From Notospermus geniculatus (Eukaryota > Nemertea > Pilidiophora > Heteronemertea > Lineidae): 64,000 bases of DNA. The translations under genes and the position numbers were made by a program. The notes below the pieces were generated by a model that saw only the letters and a list, made by a program, of their open reading frames with translations, did not search any database and was not told the origin of the DNA. The stretch is taken from positions 139,849 to 203,848 of the forward strand of contig NMRB01000946.1 of assembly GCA_002633025.1 (NCBI GenBank). The letters run 5' to 3'. This document shows, piece after piece, positions 1 through 11,824 of the stretch (the stretch's first letter is position 1; each line of letters begins with the position of its first letter).

Positions 1-2671
1 GATTTCAAACGCGAAGCACTGTAGAATGTCAGAAAAGTAATTCCCCTGTGCTTTTGAACTTCACAATTTCTGCGAAGGAAAAACACCCACCACATGTCAA
101 TTTAGTGGCAAGGGTAGAGAATCACTCAGTTGTGAAAGTTGAAAAATTAATGAATCTGCAAAGGAACAGACTGATACCCAGGTTTAAAAAATCCAAGAAG
201 CCTGTTGATCGCAAATGGCACAGCAATAATGTCACCCTTTGTTCTCGTCAACTTTCCACACAATGTTTGACATTGACTGTGGTCATTCTGGACTCCTCAC
301 TTTGCTGTCAAAGACAAGGATTGACTGATGACAGCTAGCATCTTATTTCTGTCCATGAATGCACATCAGACACATCCACCCCAACACTTAACACAGAACC
401 AACAATTATGATAAACAAGAACGTAGAACTAAGTTTTCAAGTGCACACTCTTCAGGTGTATTTGCATAGAAAAATACATTTTTAGGTAGCACAATACTAT
501 TTTGATATACATCTCTGAATTCACCCATGACTGATTTCTATTCTAAGCCAACTGATCCCAATCACACTTCTCAAATATGCTGCACTAAGATGTAAAACCA
601 TGAACTCCATAAACATGTAGAATATTCCTGTACATCCACAAGTATGTACAAGACTAATTTCAACCTTCATTCCAGTTCTAACACCCTTAAAAACTGAATG
701 CTGCTTATTTCGACACAGCCAGAGGAACCATGCCACCCTTTGATTTTCCAACGTTCCTGCTTTCGTTTGGTTTCTAACTTCCCTTTACAGCCAACAGCAA
801 ACTTTGGTATGGTTTTCTCTTATAGGTGGATGTAGCTCCCAGAATCCACCATGATTGACCAACTTCTTGGTAGATTAATTGATCAATATGAAATTGAACA
901 CAGATAATAAACATTGTGGTTTGTACATAATTTTTTGTAGAGGAAGTTTAGTGAACTACAAACACCATAAAACAGGAATGGGTTTCTTGCCCGACAAGCA
1001 TTCCAATCACTCCTACCCTCGCTGAAGACAGTGAAGCCAAAGGGTGAAGTGACCGTAGGCACAGATATGTCAAGGTGGGAATGGGCAGACAAACCATTTG
1101 ACATTATTACCAGTTATACTTTGTACTTTTGTGTGATTATGGTATGGTAACATGCAAAGGAGATGGTGACACATCTAAAATCACAGCAAAGCAACAGGTG
1201 ACTGGTTCACATCTAGGAGAAAAACAACAGAATCGTATTCTAAGAATCTTACATACGGAATCATATTCTAAGAATCTTATGTACAAATCGTTCATCAGTA
1301 AGTAAACCGCATACCTTCATAAAGCAACTGCTTTTATATCTAATCTGTATTCATCTACTCACTCATCACAGTTAACCACCCTCAAAAATGGCATATGTCA
1401 AAAGTAAACACTGAGCATCAGGCAGCTCTACGAAGCGAGCACAATCATCGACGTAATCAAACATGCTGAACTTTGTGAAATATGTGAAGACTTTGAAATG
1501 AAGACCAATGAAGAATGAGATCAACCCCTTCTGCTGGAAGCAACCTTCTTGCAGGTGTGGTTTGGAAACTGATCATTTCCTGTCATACCAGCAGGTGACT
1601 GACTGACTGTGGAACATCTCTTTAAGGTACCACATACAATTCAAGCTAACCTGTTCAATTCAGTTCACTGCGAATTGATGTGTATAGTTTGTACCACCCG
1701 CTGCAAATATTGTTCTTGAAACTCGAGGAAAATTAATTACCGGTATAGCTAACAACACTTCTTGTGAAATCCTAGTGAATACTCAACATGCGCAAACAAA
1801 CTGAAAAAAAAAACGTTGTCAAAAGTGTCATACTGCCCTTTTTTACTTTTTTTTGAGATTATAAGGCAATGTTACAGAAGTAACACACACACCACTTCAG
1901 TTTGTATACACCAAGTGAAGCTAGTCACATGCTAAGAAAAGCCACAGCACAAACCTTGTTGAAAAATACATGTACCAGTAGCTTAAAGAATGAAAATTAA
2001 TCCAAAACGAAATAGATTTTGATATCATTGTCAAAGATGCCAAAACTGGGTTCTAGTTACTGGCTGTGAGCCATCTCTTCAAAATTTCTTGAGCCGGACC
2101 TTTGTGATGTTACAATTTGATTAACAAATTGGCAAAATATACGCTTCCCTTTGTTCATATACATGTAATTCTTATAAAACTCGCTACAGTACTGAAATGT
2201 TATGAGTAGGAAACCAGTTTTTGACTGACAAGGCCAAATATACACCCAGTCTGATATGTACATGTACAATGATAAATATATACAGATGGACTAATGTACA
2301 AACGTTCTTGAAAGATGTCATGATCAGGTGCAGGATTTGCAGCTAGTAGGGTGCACATTGTTTGACAGAAAGTCAAATACATGAAACAGAATACTAATAT
2401 TTTGTACGATGTAATGACGGGGGGTAGAGCACAAAGTTATGAGTGTACTATATATGCCACTCAATCATGTGTCCAGCTTGATCATTCACACATGGTTTTG
2501 ATACTTCAAAAAATCTATCAGTAGCAAGAGCAATACAGCTTATTGATCAGACTGTGCAAAGTTAACTCTTGAGAGAAGCAAGTCAATACGCCAGAGGCAC
2601 TTGGTCTTTCTCAAGATCTGAAACAAGTCCTTTTTAAAGGCTGATCACGAGACCAACAACGACATATTACT
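1..2671. other. no gene recognised; region downstream of MED26
   Basis: No open reading frame here resembles a known protein, and those present are short with no convincing splice structure. The stretch lies downstream of MED26 (minus strand) and could hold its 3' UTR or intergenic DNA. A direct repeat of about 29 bp (ATTCTAAGAATCTTA core) occurs twice near 1232-1284. Nothing else stands out. Confidence 0.4.
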
Positions 2672-2672
2672 A

Positions 2673-3061
2673 AGGCCGTTTTTTTTTTATTACTTGGTTT
2701 ACGGGACCGCCGACGTTGAAATTGCCAAATTCAGAAAAAAAATAAAATTGGATTTTGTGTGGTTTTTTTTCTCCTCCGATCCTGTGCATAAAAATAAACC
2801 TCTGAAAAAAATAAAACTTCAAATTTCTCAGTTATTTTTTCCTGCTGATGTTGTGTTTCAGCTTCTTGATGTCGAAAAAATAGTGATTGGGAGCCATCAT
2901 GGTGGAAATATTTCTTCCTCCTCTTCTCCGTAGAGCATTTCAGGATATATTTCGAAAAAAAATCAGTAAATGTTGATTATTTTTTTTATTTTTTTCCCCC
3001 CTCCGACATCAGATTTCCAACCAAATTTCCCGTAAACCAACTAATTAAAAAAAAACGGCCT
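2673..3061. mobile_element. AT-rich inverted-repeat element (MITE-like), 389 bp
   Basis: The ends are inverted copies: left AGGCCGTTTTTTTT followed by TTGGTTTACGGG, right CCCGTAAACCAA followed by AAAAACGGCCT. The inside alternates poly-A/T with CCTCCGATC-like blocks. TA precedes the left end; the right flank is lost because an N sits at 3062. The design resembles the element at 25898-26508. No transposase frame is present, so it is non-autonomous. Confidence 0.75.
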
Positions 3062-3062
3062 N

Positions 3063-4211
3063 CAACATCAGGAAACAAACTGGAAGAAATTACCGGTTTG
3101 TGAGAAGCCAAGTATGATTGTAAGCTCCCAGGCAAAATAAGCCAGAAGGGTTTATTACGTTTGAGTCCGCAGTATCCAGGCAAAATAAGTCATAATTAGG
3201 GTTTATTACGTTTGAGTCCACAGTATCCAAACAACCACTGTTTCTTCAGTAATGTATTTGACTAGAAAAACATACCCTTTTATAATCCATGTTCTGCGAG
3301 GGCGTGAAGCTGATGAAGGTCGGGCAATTTGAACGGTGCCAAAGTGGGACACTGCACCAATTATAGGAGCTTCGATTTTGTTTTCATATTGGCTGATTGG
3401 CTACAGGGTCAGGAACCCTGTATGTGTTTTCTCATGGCTACCAGGGGAAAAAACACAAACTGACAATTGAATTGACTTCGTAATCTCATGGCCAATGAAC
3501 AAGACCTGACACTGATCTCTACAGGCATTAGGAAGCAACACAGACATATTGGGGAACCAGGGGGAGATTCCTTTTTCCAGACCAGGAATACAACTCCAAC
3601 ACCACTCTCAAAATCTTCAGATCCTCTTTTAACAATGTTTTAGCACTACAAATGTACCATAGTTGATATGAGAAAATAATCTAATAAATTTCATAACTAA
3701 ATAACATTAATAGATTTACATCCATATCATCAGCAACAATCACTTGATATAGTAGTAGTAATAGTTGAGAACGTCATGAAGTCATGCATTCACTCCCCAT
3801 TTCATGGGGGCTTGATTTGAAACGGCTATCTAATTAACTTGAGACATAAACGAACCGTGTTAATAATACCAAACTTTAGCGGAATTTCTTTCCCTTATTT
3901 CTTTCCTCCTCCAAGAGTGATGGATTTCGAAGAACTCTGATGAGATTTCAACGAGTTATCTAACAGTCATGCCTAATGAAACGCATCATACATGGGATAT
4001 TGTACAAAAATGTTCAGCACTTGGGACTTCATCTCTATCATTTAACACCAGTCTTGCAGACTAAGACAATTGATACTGTATAAAGATTGAAATCATGGCG
4101 CTGGAATGCATATTCTTATACCTGGCAGTTGTCAAGGTGGACATTTACATTGGTATTGTGTATCACTTTAACACAACAACAGTAAGGACACTATGCTTGG
4201 AATTTTATATT
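3063..4211. other. no gene recognised; likely MED26 3' UTR or downstream DNA
   Basis: This stretch follows the MED26 stop codon on the minus strand. A segment of about 32 bp starting GGGTTTATTACGTTTGAG is directly repeated near 3148 and 3198, and each copy contains TTTATT, the complement of AATAAA, so either could supply a MED26 poly(A) signal. No coding sequence is apparent. Confidence 0.35.
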
Positions 4212-7200
4212 TCAATCGCCAATGTCAACGTAGGGCAATATGTGTAACACATCATCATTCATGGTTGTTACAGAGTACGTATCGACCCAAGTTCGCCATG
4301 ATCCACCAGTATCATAAAACCCATTCAGACCTGGGCATTCTCCTTCCTCCATTTTTGTCACAGTCTCTTCTGTTGCTTCTATTTTTTCTGGCACTACATA
4401 CTTATCATTGTCCCAGACTATTTTGTCCAGATCTAATGGTGGCAACAATGAATACGGATCCACCACATCTAGCTTTGGCTTTTTCTCAATATTGGAATCC
4501 ATGGTTTTGGAATCATCTAGTTTGCTTTCATCACTGGGCAGTTCTTCGCTTACACTATCAGCAGTCTGATCAAGGGGTGGGTAAGTATCTGATTGTGATT
4601 GGAGATCTGAAAATGGTGGGGAGACATATCGCAATGATTCGTTCTTCCCCATCACAGGACTTGGTACGTCCGAGTCTACACTACCATGTCTCGGTGCGAC
4701 TGCTGTCTGGAGAAATTTCTGCATCATTTCGGTTTTTGTCTGAATCAAAGCACTTTCCGAGGCTGCAGGGGGTACCACACAGGTCCCCGGTTTCCGTCGA
4801 GGGCGAGGCTTGGCTCCAGCAGGCACAATGGACACCTGATCTATATCCGGTTCTTTCTGAATTTGATTGGTCGTGATCTTGTTAATCGTGGCACTAGATA
4901 TATTGGAACTGCTCTTTGCTTGTAGATCGGCAATAAGTTGAGCTGTGGTCTTGACTTTTGGTGTTCTTGCAGTTTTCTCTGCTGTTTGAAGCGACTTTTC
5001 AGAGTCCGATTTCGTACTTCCAGCTGAAGGACGTAAGGGTAGATTTGTGACATTGCTCCCAAATGCAGGTTTTGAGGCACCAAGTCCAGGAGTTTTCGTT
5101 AGTTGAACATCAACTCTTAGACGATTCTTTGGCTCGGTTGCACCATTAAGCACACTTTCTCGTTCTAAAATCCAATCAGGTGTAAAATCCTTGGAATTAT
5201 TGCCATATTTACCCTCAGTCTTAGACACAGCACTCTTAACTTGCTTGTTATTAACTACATCACTCAGATCATCACGCCTTCGTTTCTTGTTTGCAGCATT
5301 TGTTTTATCTAATGTTTCAGGTGTACACTTTCGACTTAAGTCATTGTTACTAGGTTTGAGAGCTGGTGATGACGGTGGCGTAGACTTAGATACAACATTG
5401 GATTTGATGGCAGAAAAAGCAGGACTTGCAGGTTTGTTACGAATATTATTATGGACAAGTCTTTGCGCAGCTGAGAGAGGGGTCTGAGACCGACTTGAAT
5501 TCACACTAGATGGAGTTCCAGGTTGACTGCCAAGATTGTTTGGCGACACATTGGACTTTGAGTATGGCGTCACTGGTCTACTGGAAGACAGGGCGGGTGA
5601 GATATCGCCCCTCAGCTCCTGTCGCTTCACATTATCAACGAGAGATGGTGTTTGCCGCTGAGCTAGCCGTTCTCCATTAACAGGTCCTTCTGTACTTGGT
5701 TGCACCGTGATAAGTTTCTGCCAGTTACGCACCAATTTCTTTGCTCGTTTGGCCAGTTCTTCATTTTGGGTTTTCTTGCGCAATTCATTAACATATTTAC
5801 CAAGTCTAGTTTGCTGAAAGACAACATACAAATTGTTAGTCAAGGTCAAGGACACAAAATGGTTTCCTTGGATGCGGTACAATCTTGAGTTAAACAGATT
5901 GACTGCAGGTAATGGCAGAGTTTACTTTGGAAAACGTCACATAACGAAATAACCCAAGGATGATCCTCTATAGGCCTATAGAGATAGAGTCTCCTTACTT
6001 CAAGTGCTTCCTTTGTAATTGTGTGCTCTTCCAGATATGAGATGATATCCAACACGGCAACCATGTCAACAACCTGAAAAATAAAAAAAATGTCGCATGT
6101 GTAGGAGGCCTTATGATAGATAGAAATGTGTTCCACACTAAAAGAGTCAGTCGCGAGAGAAAGATTAGTACCAGGGAACCAGGTTGGCAAAAGAGAGGAA
6201 TCTCCTCTCTCGACTGACCCGACTCAGCAGGCCCACCTCCTTTCTTTGCTATAGGCCTTATCGCACCTAGCACATGGCTAATCAGCATAAAATCAGCGAA
6301 GCGGAAAGGGCCCGAACATCAGCGCCCCCGCAGTACATTCACAGTGCATCGGTCTGTGCATGGCCTGCATTTTTTGTAAACAATGGCCAATAAAAGCAAC
6401 TTCCAAAAGCCGGATGTGCCAAAACTAACTAGCTACGTGGGAGGTGTTATGAAGTGATTCAAATCGGTCAAATATTGACTACCGATCGTTCTTGCGATCG
6501 CAAAAAATCGATGGTTAATTCCAAAAGATTAGCACATGTCATCATGGTGGCCCTGTCTCGACGGTCACGTGTCAGTTATTGACCAATCAGCGTGGGGTTG
6601 CACGATAATATGATAATGTTTTGGCGTTGTTTACATGGACTAATCATCGATTTTTGGCNATCACATAACGAAATAACCCAAGGATGATCCTATAGAGATA
6701 GAGTCTCCTTACTTCAAGTGCTTCCTTTGTAATTGTGTGCTCTTCCAGATATGAGATGATATCCAACACGGCAACCATGTCAACAACCTGAAAAATAAAA
6801 AAAATGTCGCATGTGTAGGAGGCCTTATGATAGATAGAAATGTGTTCCACACTAAGAGTCAGTCGAGAGAGAAAGATTAGTACCAGGGAACCAGGTTGGC
6901 AAAAGAGAGGAATCTCCTCTCTTGACTGACTGGAGCAGGCCCATCTCCTTTCTTTGCTATGGACAATGGTAGCCTAGCTATGGACTGGACTGCTGGACTG
7001 GACTTCTCAGCTCAGCCCAGGCCAGGCAGCTTGCTGTCAATGCTGATCATGCTGATGCCTCCCAATTTGAATTTAATCAAAAATAATACAAAATTGATTT
7101 GAAAATAACAATGAGACCTCGGGCAGCCTTGGCTTGGCCCTAGGCTAGGCCTACCTAACCTATCTTGGTTGGATCCTGACGCATATTGTGCAGCAGCAAC

Positions 7201-7697
7201 GGTTTATGATGTACTGTAATCAACACAACTGATCTGAACCTCATGTACACATGACCATGTACACACTGTACATAGCGTAGCAATAGCATGCATGCACACC
7301 ATTGTACATCGACCATACATTATGTACAGAACGAGCACTTCGCGCAGGCGCAGTGAGCGCCCGTTTCTAGCCAAAGCGGAGGGTGCGCTGGCCCTCCTCG
7401 CCACCCTCCAGTTCACCGTTTCCCCCACTCCCCTAACTTCCAAATAGGTGTTAAGTTTTCTCTTTAATTGATATTAGTCATTTCAACACCAAAATTGGAT
7501 AAAAATCTCCACGGATTTCTCTTTTATGGACGTATTTCCAACGGGCACCTGCAAAAAATTTACTGGCGGCTTTTTTCCACGCAGGTCTCCGAAAATAATC
7601 TGCAGTTTCTTCGAAAATAACCCTCCAATCTTACATTATTGTCCTTATCCAAAGCCTTGAGAAGTCTGTCTTTGATTTCTTCCGGAGAATACTGCAT
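4212..7697 (-). CDS. MED26: Mediator complex subunit 26
   Basis: MED26 is a metazoan Mediator subunit whose N-terminal TFIIS-like domain docks elongation factors to RNA polymerase II in the nucleus. Exons on the minus strand: 7635-7697 (21 codons from ATG, MQYSPEEIKDRLLKALDKD), 5999-6073 (25 codons with ITKEALE), and 4212-5813 (533 codons plus stop). All junctions are GT-AG in phase 0. The joined N-terminus, including RLGKYVNELRKKTQNEELAK, matches the TFIIS N-terminal domain of vertebrate MED26. A Ser/Pro/Thr-rich, basic middle is followed by a conserved C-terminus (GSWRTW and ILPYV). The predicted length of 579 aa is close to about 600 aa for the human protein. A second, nearly identical copy of exon 2 lies at 6713-6787 next to an N. 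The gene points toward the tRNA-Pro gene, with its start about 340 bp away. Confidence 0.93.
6252..6345. mobile_element. partial copy of the TAGGCCTTATCGCACC inverted-repeat element
   Basis: The sequence from TAGGCCTTATCGCACCTAG onward matches the left arm of the complete element at 18829-19016 for about 90 bp, then diverges. The right end is not seen before the N at 6659. The equivalent place in the second copy of this region (near 6961) lacks it, so it looks like an insertion carried by one haplotype. Confidence 0.7.
6713..6787 (-). CDS. MED26: second copy of MED26 exon 2
   Basis: This 75-bp exon and its flanks (about 6660-6950) repeat 5941-6245 almost exactly, splice sites included. It encodes the same 25 residues (VVDMVAVLDIISYLEEH onward) in the same phase, so using both copies would keep the frame but double part of the TFIIS-like domain. 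A lone N at 6659 sits where this copy begins. The simplest reading is two haplotypes joined head to tail in the assembly; a true exon duplication is the alternative. Confidence 0.8.
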
Positions 7698-8036
7698 TTA
7701 GGCCGCAGGAAGGCTTCCAGAGAATGGGATTCTGTCAGCCAAGCGACCAGCACTCGTCTCCGAATGGCGGACATCCATAAACTGAGCTCTTTGGCGCAAT
7801 GCATTTTGGGAGAAATTTGCTCTGACGTCATGATTGGTAATTCGTGGCAAAAATACAGATTTTTGTGCAGAGTAATTGCAAAAAAACTTATTTGAATGCA
7901 ACAGTAAGGCTAACAGGACTATTATGCAGCTAGTACGCCGTTCCTATACTGAGAACGGGCGTGATAATCTTTTGGCACGCGACTTGGTGTCCGTGCAGGG
8001 CATTATCTCTTACACAAAACCTGGTTTGCGTAACTC

Positions 8037-8108
8037 GGCTCAGTGGTCTAGCGGTATGATTCCCGCTTTGGGTGCGGGAGGCCCCGGGTTCAAATCCCGG
8101 CTGAGCCC
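8037..8108 (+). tRNA. tRNA-Pro (anticodon TGG)
   Basis: The 72-nt sequence folds as a full cloverleaf. The acceptor stem is GGCTCAG with CTGAGCC, the anticodon stem CCCGC with GCGGG, and the loop TTTGGGT puts TGG in the anticodon position (reads CCA, proline). The T stem is CCGGG with CCCGG around TTCAAAT. GGTTCAAATCC serves as the internal B box. No CCA is encoded, as expected in a eukaryote, and a T-rich stretch (TTTCTTTTTT) just downstream fits pol III termination. There is no intron. The gene looks intact. Confidence 0.96.
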
Positions 8109-8112
8109 TATA

Positions 8113-8122
8113 GTTTCTTTTT
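8113..8122 (+). terminator. pol III terminator of tRNA-Pro
   Basis: A T-rich run (TTTCTTTTTT) lies just past the tRNA 3' end, the usual pol III stop signal. Confidence 0.6.
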
Positions 8123-8384
8123 TCATATGAGATGTCTTTCACATTTCTACGAATTTTTTTTGGCATCATCTGAAAATGTGAATAAACTGCAAGTTGGATA
8201 GGATTAATTTTTAAAAAATGATTCTTGCGTCTTCAAAATAAGAAGAAATCATTTTAAAATTGCCAAATATGTCTGAAATAATTTTATGCGCATGTCATCA
8301 TGATTTCAACCCCTCTAACTTGATCGTCCTTTCTTTTGAAGATCCCATATATGGCACGTTTATTAATCTTTGTTCATTTGTATT

Positions 8385-9322
8385 GCAGTCAGTCATCCTG
8401 GCCACTTTCTCTATTTTGGGGTCTTCATAAGTCATGAGAAACTTGAAGGTCAAATGGGTGCAATTTTCTGCTGTTACCTAGGAGACAACTGCAAGCCTTA
8501 GTCCATGAGCCAGACCCCAAATTTTGCCATGTCAGGCAGTAAATCCCAAGTGTCTGGCACAAAACAAACTCTTCCACTTTGTCAGGCTTGCAGATTGAAG
8601 ATTGAAAAGATGAGCCTAATATAGAGGCTATGCACTGACGTCATCAAATGACGTCATCAATGGGTATGACGCCACACTGGATGGTACTGCGCAGGTAAAA
8701 ACCGTCAAAAGCGTCACGCTGGCTGATGACGTCACGTGCATAGCCTCTATTGGCTGTTCCAATCATTTGTCGATGGCAGGTGTCTCATTTTAGCACAAAT
8801 AAAACAAAAATATTGTGTAATGGAATAACACTTTATTCAAGTATACTTTTTGAACATCTTGTTCCACTGACAGAGGGCTTTCCCCCAAATCTAACTGAAT
8901 CAAATACCAGATTTGTTCCAGAAATCTGCATATACATATCTGTTCAAATATACATAAAGATGCACCAGCATCTCGACTCTTTGGCCCAGCAAAGCAATTA
9001 CATACTTAGAAGTTAGAATCTCATTTGATTAGCATAGGTTGGATAAGTTTATACAGAAAAGTGACAGTGCAGGGAGCTTAACACTACAATGTACATGAAT
9101 ACGCATCAGGGAAAGCACTCACAAATGTCCCCTGAAGAAGTATTTTCATGGAATGCACCAAGTCTTACCCACTCAATGATTGTGACATTAGCAAATATGC
9201 AGCAAATGTCAAGCCTAACTCTAGCACACATGTCAAACAACACAATCCTCATCCTATGATTGATGCAAAGTTCAATGTCTACCCTACTAATGACCACTAC
9301 AACTTGCAGTACATTTACATGT
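8385..9322. repeat. first copy of a duplicated region downstream of STIL
   Basis: About 930 bp here match 9325-10420 at very high identity, apart from a 126-bp MITE present only here and about 300 bp present only in the second copy. The copies meet at a single N (9323). Both contain the same non-coding STIL 3'-end sequence, including the complement of AATAAA (8832-8837). This looks like two alleles placed in tandem by the assembler. Confidence 0.8.
8623..8748. mobile_element. 126-bp MITE with a visible empty site
   Basis: The ends are inverted: AGAGGCTATGCA on the left and TGCATAGCCTCT on the right, with further paired TGACGTCATCA/TGATGACGTCA sequence inside. It is flanked by AT on each side. 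The second copy of this region has the uninterrupted sequence GAGCCGAATATTGGTTG near 9838, so the insertion and a 2-bp (AT or TA) target duplication can be read directly. Confidence 0.85.
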
Positions 9323-9324
9323 NT

Positions 9325-10420
9325 GCAGTCAGTCATCCTGGCCACATTCTCTATTTTGGGGTCTTCATAAGTTATGAGAAACTTGAAGGTCAAATGGGTG
9401 CAATTTTCTGCTGTTACCTAGGAGACAACTGCAAGCCTTAGTCCATGAGCCAGACCCCAAATTTTGCAGTTTGAGTACCAATTTAGTGACCAGATCCAAC
9501 ATGGATTTTTGATCAGTCTGATGTCTGAGGTGTCTGAAATCACGTCATGGACATTTCAATTCAGTAGCTTTATACCCCAAATTAAGATTAGGCCACTCAA
9601 TCTTAAACACAGAACGAACCAAAAGGTGGGTCAGATACAAGCCTGAGATAAGTGGGTGGACAAGGCCACTGTCCCGCAGCAAAGTGTAATTTGTCAGGCA
9701 CCAGGCAGTTGCTATCTGACATAATGTCAGGCACCAATTACAAGTCTGTACGGGTACATAGATAATCCATGTCAGGCAGTAAATCCCAAGTGTCTGGCAC
9801 AAAACACTCTGCCACTTTGTCAGGCTTGCAAAGATGAGCCGAATATTGGTTGTTCCAATCATTTGTCGATGGCAGGTGTCTCATTTCAGCACAAATAAAA
9901 CAAAAATATTGTGTAATGGAATAACACTTTATTCAAATATACTTTTTGAACATCTTGTTCCACTGACAGAGGGCTTTCCCCCAAATCTAACTGAATCAAA
10001 TACCAGATTTGTTCCAGAAATCTTCATATACATATCTGTTCAAATATATATAAAGATGCACCAGCATCTCGACTCTTTGGCCCAGCAAAGCAATTACATA
10101 CTTAGAAGTTAGAATCTCATTTGATTAGCATAGGTTGGATAAGTTTATACAGAAAAGTGACAGTGCAGGGAGCTTAACACTACAATGTACATGAATACGC
10201 ATCAGGGAAAGCACTCACAAATGTCCCCTGAAGAAGTATTTTCATGGAATGCACCAAGTCTTACCCACTCATGATTGTGACATTAGCAAATATGCAGCAA
10301 ATGTCAAGCCTAACTCTCAACTCTAGCACACATGTCAAACAACACAATCTTCATCCTATGATTGATGCAAAGTTCAATGTCTACCCTATTAATGATCACT
10401 ACAACTTGCAGTACATACAC
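9325..10420. repeat. second copy of the duplicated region, joined to STIL
   Basis: This copy runs without a gap into the last STIL exon, so it is the better candidate for the genuine 3' region. It matches 8385-9322 except for about 300 bp at 9468-9767 that the first copy lacks. That extra part carries several copies of the word GTCAGGCA. Confidence 0.8.
9928..9933 (-). promoter_or_regulatory. candidate poly(A) signal of STIL
   Basis: TTTATT on the plus strand is AATAAA on the minus strand, about 660 bp past the STIL stop codon. The same signal is in the duplicate copy at 8832-8837. No transcript evidence supports it here. Confidence 0.5.
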
Positions 10421-10590
10421 ATGTCTTCTCATCACAACTGTTGATTTACTCCAGGACTTTCTGGTAAAAATTATTTTCTGCACAATTCTTTCACGGTGGA
10501 CTCCACCTCCAAATATAATACAATTCAAACTCACTGTACCATATTCACTACATCTTGTCAACTGGTATCAGACATGCCGGAAACTGAAGG

Positions 10591-11824
10591 TTAGAGCAAC
10601 TTTGGCAGCTGCTTCAGTCTTTCTATATCTAGAATAGTCTCACACATCGATTCCTCTGTGCAGAACTCTGATTGGCTCTTAGCACTCCGAATGTCGGGCT
10701 GTTGGGGCAATGGTTCCCTTTTCACTTCACGCGCTGGTCGATCAAACACCTTAAACCCATCTTCCTCAGCAGTATCCCCATCTTCACTCCCCTGAACACT
10801 GAAAAACGTATCTGTTTCAAAACTACCAATTGGTTTTTCCAAGATTTTCCTGACCTCGCGATCAGTTGTGGAAGTGCTGTCGGCAGTGGTGCTACGATGG
10901 ACGTCTCCGCCCTCAGAATTCATCTCGGCATGAGAGCTTGTTTTTGTTGGCCGACTCTCGAGAACATTCTTAGTAAAATCAGGGCAGGAATCCGACATCT
11001 TCAATGCACCCTCTGATGCAAGCCATTGCTTTTTAGGGCGTCGTGGCGTTGAAAGTGGCATTGTATCCGATCGTGTTCTTGGCGTGCAGCTGTGACAGAA
11101 CTCTTCAGATGTGTATGAATCCCCACAAAAACTTGAGCAAGTACAATCAGAACTGGCTGAAGAGGCTCCGCCTCTAGACATTACACTGTCTCTTTTATCG
11201 TAGTCCCCATTTGAATGGTCAGTGGGTACAAACCTGTCGGAGAATACTGGGACATCATCAGCAGAATCAACACCAAGAACAGGAACAGTTTTTGGATCAC
11301 ACATTGGACTGGATCTCGATTCAGCGCAATCAGATCGCTCCAATTTGGAAGGCTCTTCATCCAAGCTCATGTTGTGCCATGTTAATGGTGGAACACACAA
11401 ATTCTGGTTTAGCACTGACATATTGGCACATGTATCATCAGCAGTGACGCCATCTAGACACAAACTTACATTAGTGCCCGTTTTACCACTGTTGAGAAGT
11501 CCATAACGTTCCATGTACTTCTTCGTGCTGAATGACATGTTATTAGCTGTCATGCCATAGAGAGTCACATTCGATGACTGATCAGCAGTGTTGTTATTCA
11601 TTACTCGCTGCAGGATATTTTTCGATGAGTGAACGGCTCGCCGTGCACGAGAATTTGCGGACAATTTTGCCATCTGTGAGAGTTGGTCGTCGCTGAGGTA
11701 TTTCATTGCCAGTGAGTTGACCTCCATCGAGAGATCAGTGTCGCTGTTGTCGTCAAACATCATGGAGACATAGTTTATCTTCTGGAGTACGGCTGCTTCC
11801 ACATTGATCAATGTCTTGTTGACC
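10591..11824 (-). CDS. STIL: STIL terminal exon with STAN motif and C-terminal tail
   Basis: The last exon encodes [14 protein letters not shown], then the STAN motif ([17 protein letters not shown]), which after PLK4 phosphorylation binds SAS-6 in the studied family members. Several serines lie in and around the motif. A Ser/Asp/Glu-rich, poorly conserved tail follows, ending in [14 protein letters not shown], closely like the vertebrate C-terminus. The stop is TAA at 10591-10593. Confidence 0.93.

Noticed and set aside
4193-4876. 227-residue plus-strand frame opposite MED26
   Set aside because: A shadow of the MED26 last exon on the other strand, with no independent support.
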